DNA of 7,559 nt from Jiangellaceae bacterium (GTDB taxonomy: Bacteria; Actinomycetota; Actinomycetes; Jiangellales; Jiangellaceae), in NCBI GenBank assembly GCA_030146385.1, contig JASLBX010000192.1:1-7559 (forward strand), read 5' to 3'. A model generated the notes under the pieces. It was not told the origin of the DNA. It saw nothing but the letters and a program-made list of their open reading frames with translations, and searched no databases. How positions within the stretch are numbered: the first letter of the stretch is position 1; each line of letters starts with the position of its first letter. A program made the position numbers and the translations under genes. Positions 5,855-7,559 of this stretch are shown here, one piece after another.

Positions 5855-6511
5855 ATGGCACGCCTTGGCGGCAATTGGATATGGCTGGTGCGTACACCGC
5901 TGGCCATCGCTGCGGCAACGGCAGCGGTACTCGTCGGCGGTTTCGCAGCGCTGGTTGCGCTGCTGCCGCAGGTCAGCAACCCGTTTGAAGAGAGCGAGAT
6001 CGACCGCAGCCAGCCGGTGCTCCTGCAGTCAATCCAGGACCTCAGCCGCTATGAGGCTGCGGCCGGCAACTTCCAGGTCGTCATCGATTTGGAGAAGGAT
6101 GTCAGGTTTCTGCCGTCATGGGTGCGCGGCGAACGCACCCTGTTCGTCGCCGCCGGAACGGTTAACGCCTACGTCGACTTCAGCGCCATCGACGAGGGGA
6201 CGATCCGGATCTCTGGAGAGGCCGCCCACATCACACTCCCGGCGCCCGCGCTTGACCGGACCAACCTGGACAGCGAAAGGAGCTATGTCTTCGCGCAGGA
6301 ACGCGGCCTGCTCAACCGGATTGAGTCGCTCTTCTCAGATAACCCAGGTGAACAGCGCGAACTCTATGTGCTCGCCGAGCAGAAGATTCAGGCTGTAGCC
6401 CAGGAAGGCGGAATTATTGCGCGGGCCGAGCAGAACACTCGCAGCATGCTCGTCGGCATGCTGCGCTCGCTCGGTTACACCAGCGTGACCGTTAGCTTCG
6501 AACAGCCGTAG
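5855..6511 (+). CDS. DUF4230 family membrane-anchored protein
   Basis: The 218-residue product is intact and starts at ATG 5855, with a full GGAGGT (5841-5846) 8 bases upstream, the best ribosome binding site in the window. It has one N-terminal membrane segment at about residues 9-37 (from WLVRTPLAIAAATAAVLVGG) with few charges after it, so the bulk is likely outside the cytoplasm. The remainder matches DUF4230 as I know it: QPVLLQSIQDLSRYEAAAG, then VVIDLEKDVRFLPSWVRGER, then GTVNAYVDFSAID, TLPAPALD, and a long helical C-terminus with ELYVLAEQKI and AEQNTRSML ending in TVSFEQP. The biochemical role of DUF4230 is not known. The flanking genes are decayed relics, so it offers no operon clue. 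A TACTAT box at 5827-5832 could be a -10 element, but no good -35 is seen. Confidence 0.88.
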   Translation: MARLGGNWIWLVRTPLAIAAATAAVLVGGFAALVALLPQVSNPFEESEIDRSQPVLLQSIQDLSRYEAAAGNFQVVIDLEKDVRFLPSWVRGERTLFVAAGTVNAYVDFSAIDEGTIRISGEAAHITLPAPALDRTNLDSERSYVFAQERGLLNRIESLFSDNPGEQRELYVLAEQKIQAVAQEGGIIARAEQNTRSMLVGMLRSLGYTSVTVSFEQP

Positions 6512-6703
6512 CACTCCGCGGGTTCCTGCTGACGGTGATCCGCTCCGCTGGGAAGCGGCGCGCTGGGCCGCGCACGTGATCACTGCGACGGCTGGATGCC
6601 CGCGGGAGGGCGGTCAGCCACCGTGCTAGGTTTCCCCGAGCCAGGTTGCGACCACGGGAACGTCCGCTGGTCGGTCCCTGACTGGCTCCGGCCGGGGGTG
6701 CTC
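6512..6703. other. Intergenic region with two small GC-rich hairpins
   Basis: Shortly after the DUF4230 stop, CCGCT...AGCGG (about 6540-6558) and GCGCG-CTGGGC-CGCGC (about 6558-6573) can each form a short stem. No T-run follows, so a role as transcription terminator is only a possibility. No gene is recognised. Confidence 0.3.
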
Positions 6704-7256
6704 ATGTTCCGCAACATCCCGGGCGAGGTGCTCGACCGCATGCACGAGCTTTTGCGCCGGGACGAGGAGGACCGCCTCGAGCGGCTACGTCAGCTCCCGC
6801 CGGAGACTGGCACTCCGCGCTCTGGTTGGCGCTCGCATGCCGCGCCAGCGGGCGCGTCCTCACCACCTTCGAGGTCTTGCCGGAAAGGCCATACTTGCCC
6901 GCGAGACTTTTCATGCAGGCGCGGATCGACGACGTAATCCGCCTCGTCGAGGGAGACTTCCCAGAGCACGCCAGCGAGTTCGACGAGGTGAGCTTCTGCT
7001 TCCTGGACGCGGAGAAGGAGCTCTACGGGGCTTGCTACGACGCGGTCGTGCCACGTCTCGTCCCGGGCGGAATTCCTTGTCGCGGACAAACGCCACCAAC
7101 CACCGAGAGACCCTGCAGCCGATGCTCGATGCCGCGCTCGCCGACGACCGCGTCGACGCGATGATCGTCCCCATCGGCAAGGGCGAGCTGGTCTGTCGCA
7201 AGTCGCCCCGCAGTGCCCTCCCGGATCCGCCTCACTCGACTCTCGGGCATTGCTGA
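6704..7256 (+). pseudogene. SAM-dependent O-methyltransferase, lacking the SAM-binding motif and frameshifted
   Basis: ATG 6704 opens MFRNIPGEVLDRMHELLRRD and runs to RLRQLPPETG at 6811. In class I O-methyltransferases this is followed by about 25 residues that include motif I (E-x-G-T-x-x-G-Y-S) for SAM binding. Here the sequence jumps at 6810/6811 directly to HSALWLALACRASGRVLTTF in another frame, so motif I is deleted. The later blocks remain: FEVLPE, VEGDFPEH, VSFCFLDAEKELY, YDAVVPRLVPGG and, in another frame, MLDAALADDRVDAMIVPIGK followed by GELVCRK, the usual C-terminus, at about 7202. Paired indels near 6885 and 6918 disturb 11 codons, and extra bases near 7074 and 7088 shift the frame again. 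Beyond 7202 the frame runs into unrelated DNA until a stop at 7254-7256. The product cannot bind SAM; the locus is dead. Confidence 0.8.
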
Positions 7257-7380
7257 GGGTGGCTTGGCGGGCGTCGGCGACGAGTTGGCGGTAGATCGCG
7301 TCGGAGATCCGTCTCTTGAGGCAGCGCATGGCTTCTATGCGGGTCTTTCCGGTGGCGAGCTTGCGTCGGTAGTAGCGCCG
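7201..7380 (-). mobile_element. IS110 family transposase, C-terminal fragment
   Basis: The minus strand reads RYYRRKLATGKTRIEAMRCL then KRRISDAIYRQLVADARQ, followed by SEADPGGHCGAT. The first block is the end of the Transposase_20 domain of IS110-type (DEDD) transposases (typically YY-x-RK-x-x-GK-T-x-x-EA-x-RCLKR-x-x-x-x-x-x-YR); the PGGHSGAT-like tail occurs in an actinobacterial subgroup I recall. Only about 60 residues of the normal 350-430 are present. The RuvC-like N-terminal domain and the end of the tail are missing, as are any IS ends, so this is an inactive scrap. Its left edge coincides with the end of methyltransferase homology near 7202, and its right edge with the start of the DHFR-like relic near 7380, on the same strand. 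The sharp edges show it was joined by rearrangement. Confidence 0.72.
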
Positions 7381-7559
7381 GCGAAGATCTCGTATGCCGC
7401 CGGCCGAACAGGAACGCGTCGGGCCGCTGGAATGCCTGGCTGATGTACGCGAGGCCTGGTCGTCGAGCAGCGGTGGGCCCATCCGAAACGCTCGAATCCG
7501 CCGCTGCCCTCCTCGTCGGGCGCGCCGGCTTCGCGCCGTGTGCCTGCATCAATCCGTCG
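7381..7559 (-). pseudogene. Dihydrofolate reductase-like (RibD C-terminal domain) gene, frameshifted, 5' end outside window
   Basis: Reading leftward from the right edge, family sequence appears in successive frames: DGLMQAHG (from 7558), EAGAPDEEGSGGFERFGWAH (7532-7473), PPLLDDQAS, then AYISQAFQRPDAFLFGRR, then YEIFAG (from 7394). Joined, these give the N-terminal part of the DHFR-like family protein seen widely in actinobacteria, whose signature is S-LDG-V/L-MQAPGG...GGF...GW...LLGRRTYEIFA. Each junction is explained by loss of one base (near 7536, 7473, 7449 and 7396). Homology stops after about 60-70 residues, where the IS110 scrap begins, so the C-terminal two thirds are absent from this position. 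RibD C-terminal-like proteins bind NADPH and reduce pterin- or pyrimidine-type substrates, but the specificity of this subgroup is unclear. With four frameshifts and a truncation the gene is dead. Confidence 0.72.

Noticed and set aside
6790..7482. A 230-codon minus-strand frame
   Set aside because: Only its part at 7201-7380 resembles a protein (IS110 transposase). The rest is antisense to the methyltransferase relic and has no motifs.
1..7559. CRISPR array, tRNA or rRNA genes, defence islands or biosynthetic clusters
   Set aside because: No regularly spaced repeats, no tRNA-like cloverleaf sequence and no rRNA signature were noticed, and the intact genes do not form a known defence or biosynthetic set.

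Overview
This is a GC-rich window with Shine-Dalgarno-led and apparently leaderless genes, actinobacterial protein families and several integrase or transposase relics. It most resembles an accessory region (genomic island or plasmid) of a high-GC actinobacterium. A Pseudonocardiales-type host is my guess from the family mix, not a proof. The most informative feature is how many genes are broken: intact small genes alternate with relics whose reading frames can be reconstructed by eye.

Left end (1-419): the 3' end of a Tn554-like tyrosine recombinase, overlapped by the first codons of its usual partner (DUF6262/TnpC-like), which is cut off after about 14 family-like residues near a 14-bp palindrome. 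Then come three co-directional genes (460-2085): a PGPGW small membrane protein, a 42-residue unidentified ORF with a strong ribosome binding site, and a YihY/BrkB membrane protein. A hairpin followed by a T-rich stretch (2142-2194) may end this unit.

Middle (2419-4467): a tyrosine recombinase broken by six reconstructable indels, with a stop codon and a Gln in place of the first catalytic Arg; a HigB-like toxin gene frameshifted at a run of five C; an intact XRE/HigA-like antitoxin gene; and a 72-residue Tudor-like (UvrD C-terminus-like) protein whose start sits at leaderless distance from a -10-like box.

Right half (4546-7559): a frameshifted conserved actinobacterial hypothetical gene (minus strand), about 530 bp without recognisable genes, a degraded 3' end of a citrate synthase gene, an intact DUF4230 membrane-anchored protein, a SAM-dependent O-methyltransferase relic that has lost motif I, an IS110-type transposase C-terminal scrap (minus strand), and a frameshifted dihydrofolate-reductase-like (RibD C-terminal) gene running off the right end on the minus strand. 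The last three abut at sharp junctions near 7203 and 7380.

I see no convincing new multi-gene system. The window is best read as a turnover zone in which mobile elements and displaced metabolic genes are decaying around a few preserved genes. The points most worth testing are the frameshifted toxin beside an intact antitoxin, the small ORF in front of yihY, and whether the many indels are real or assembly errors.
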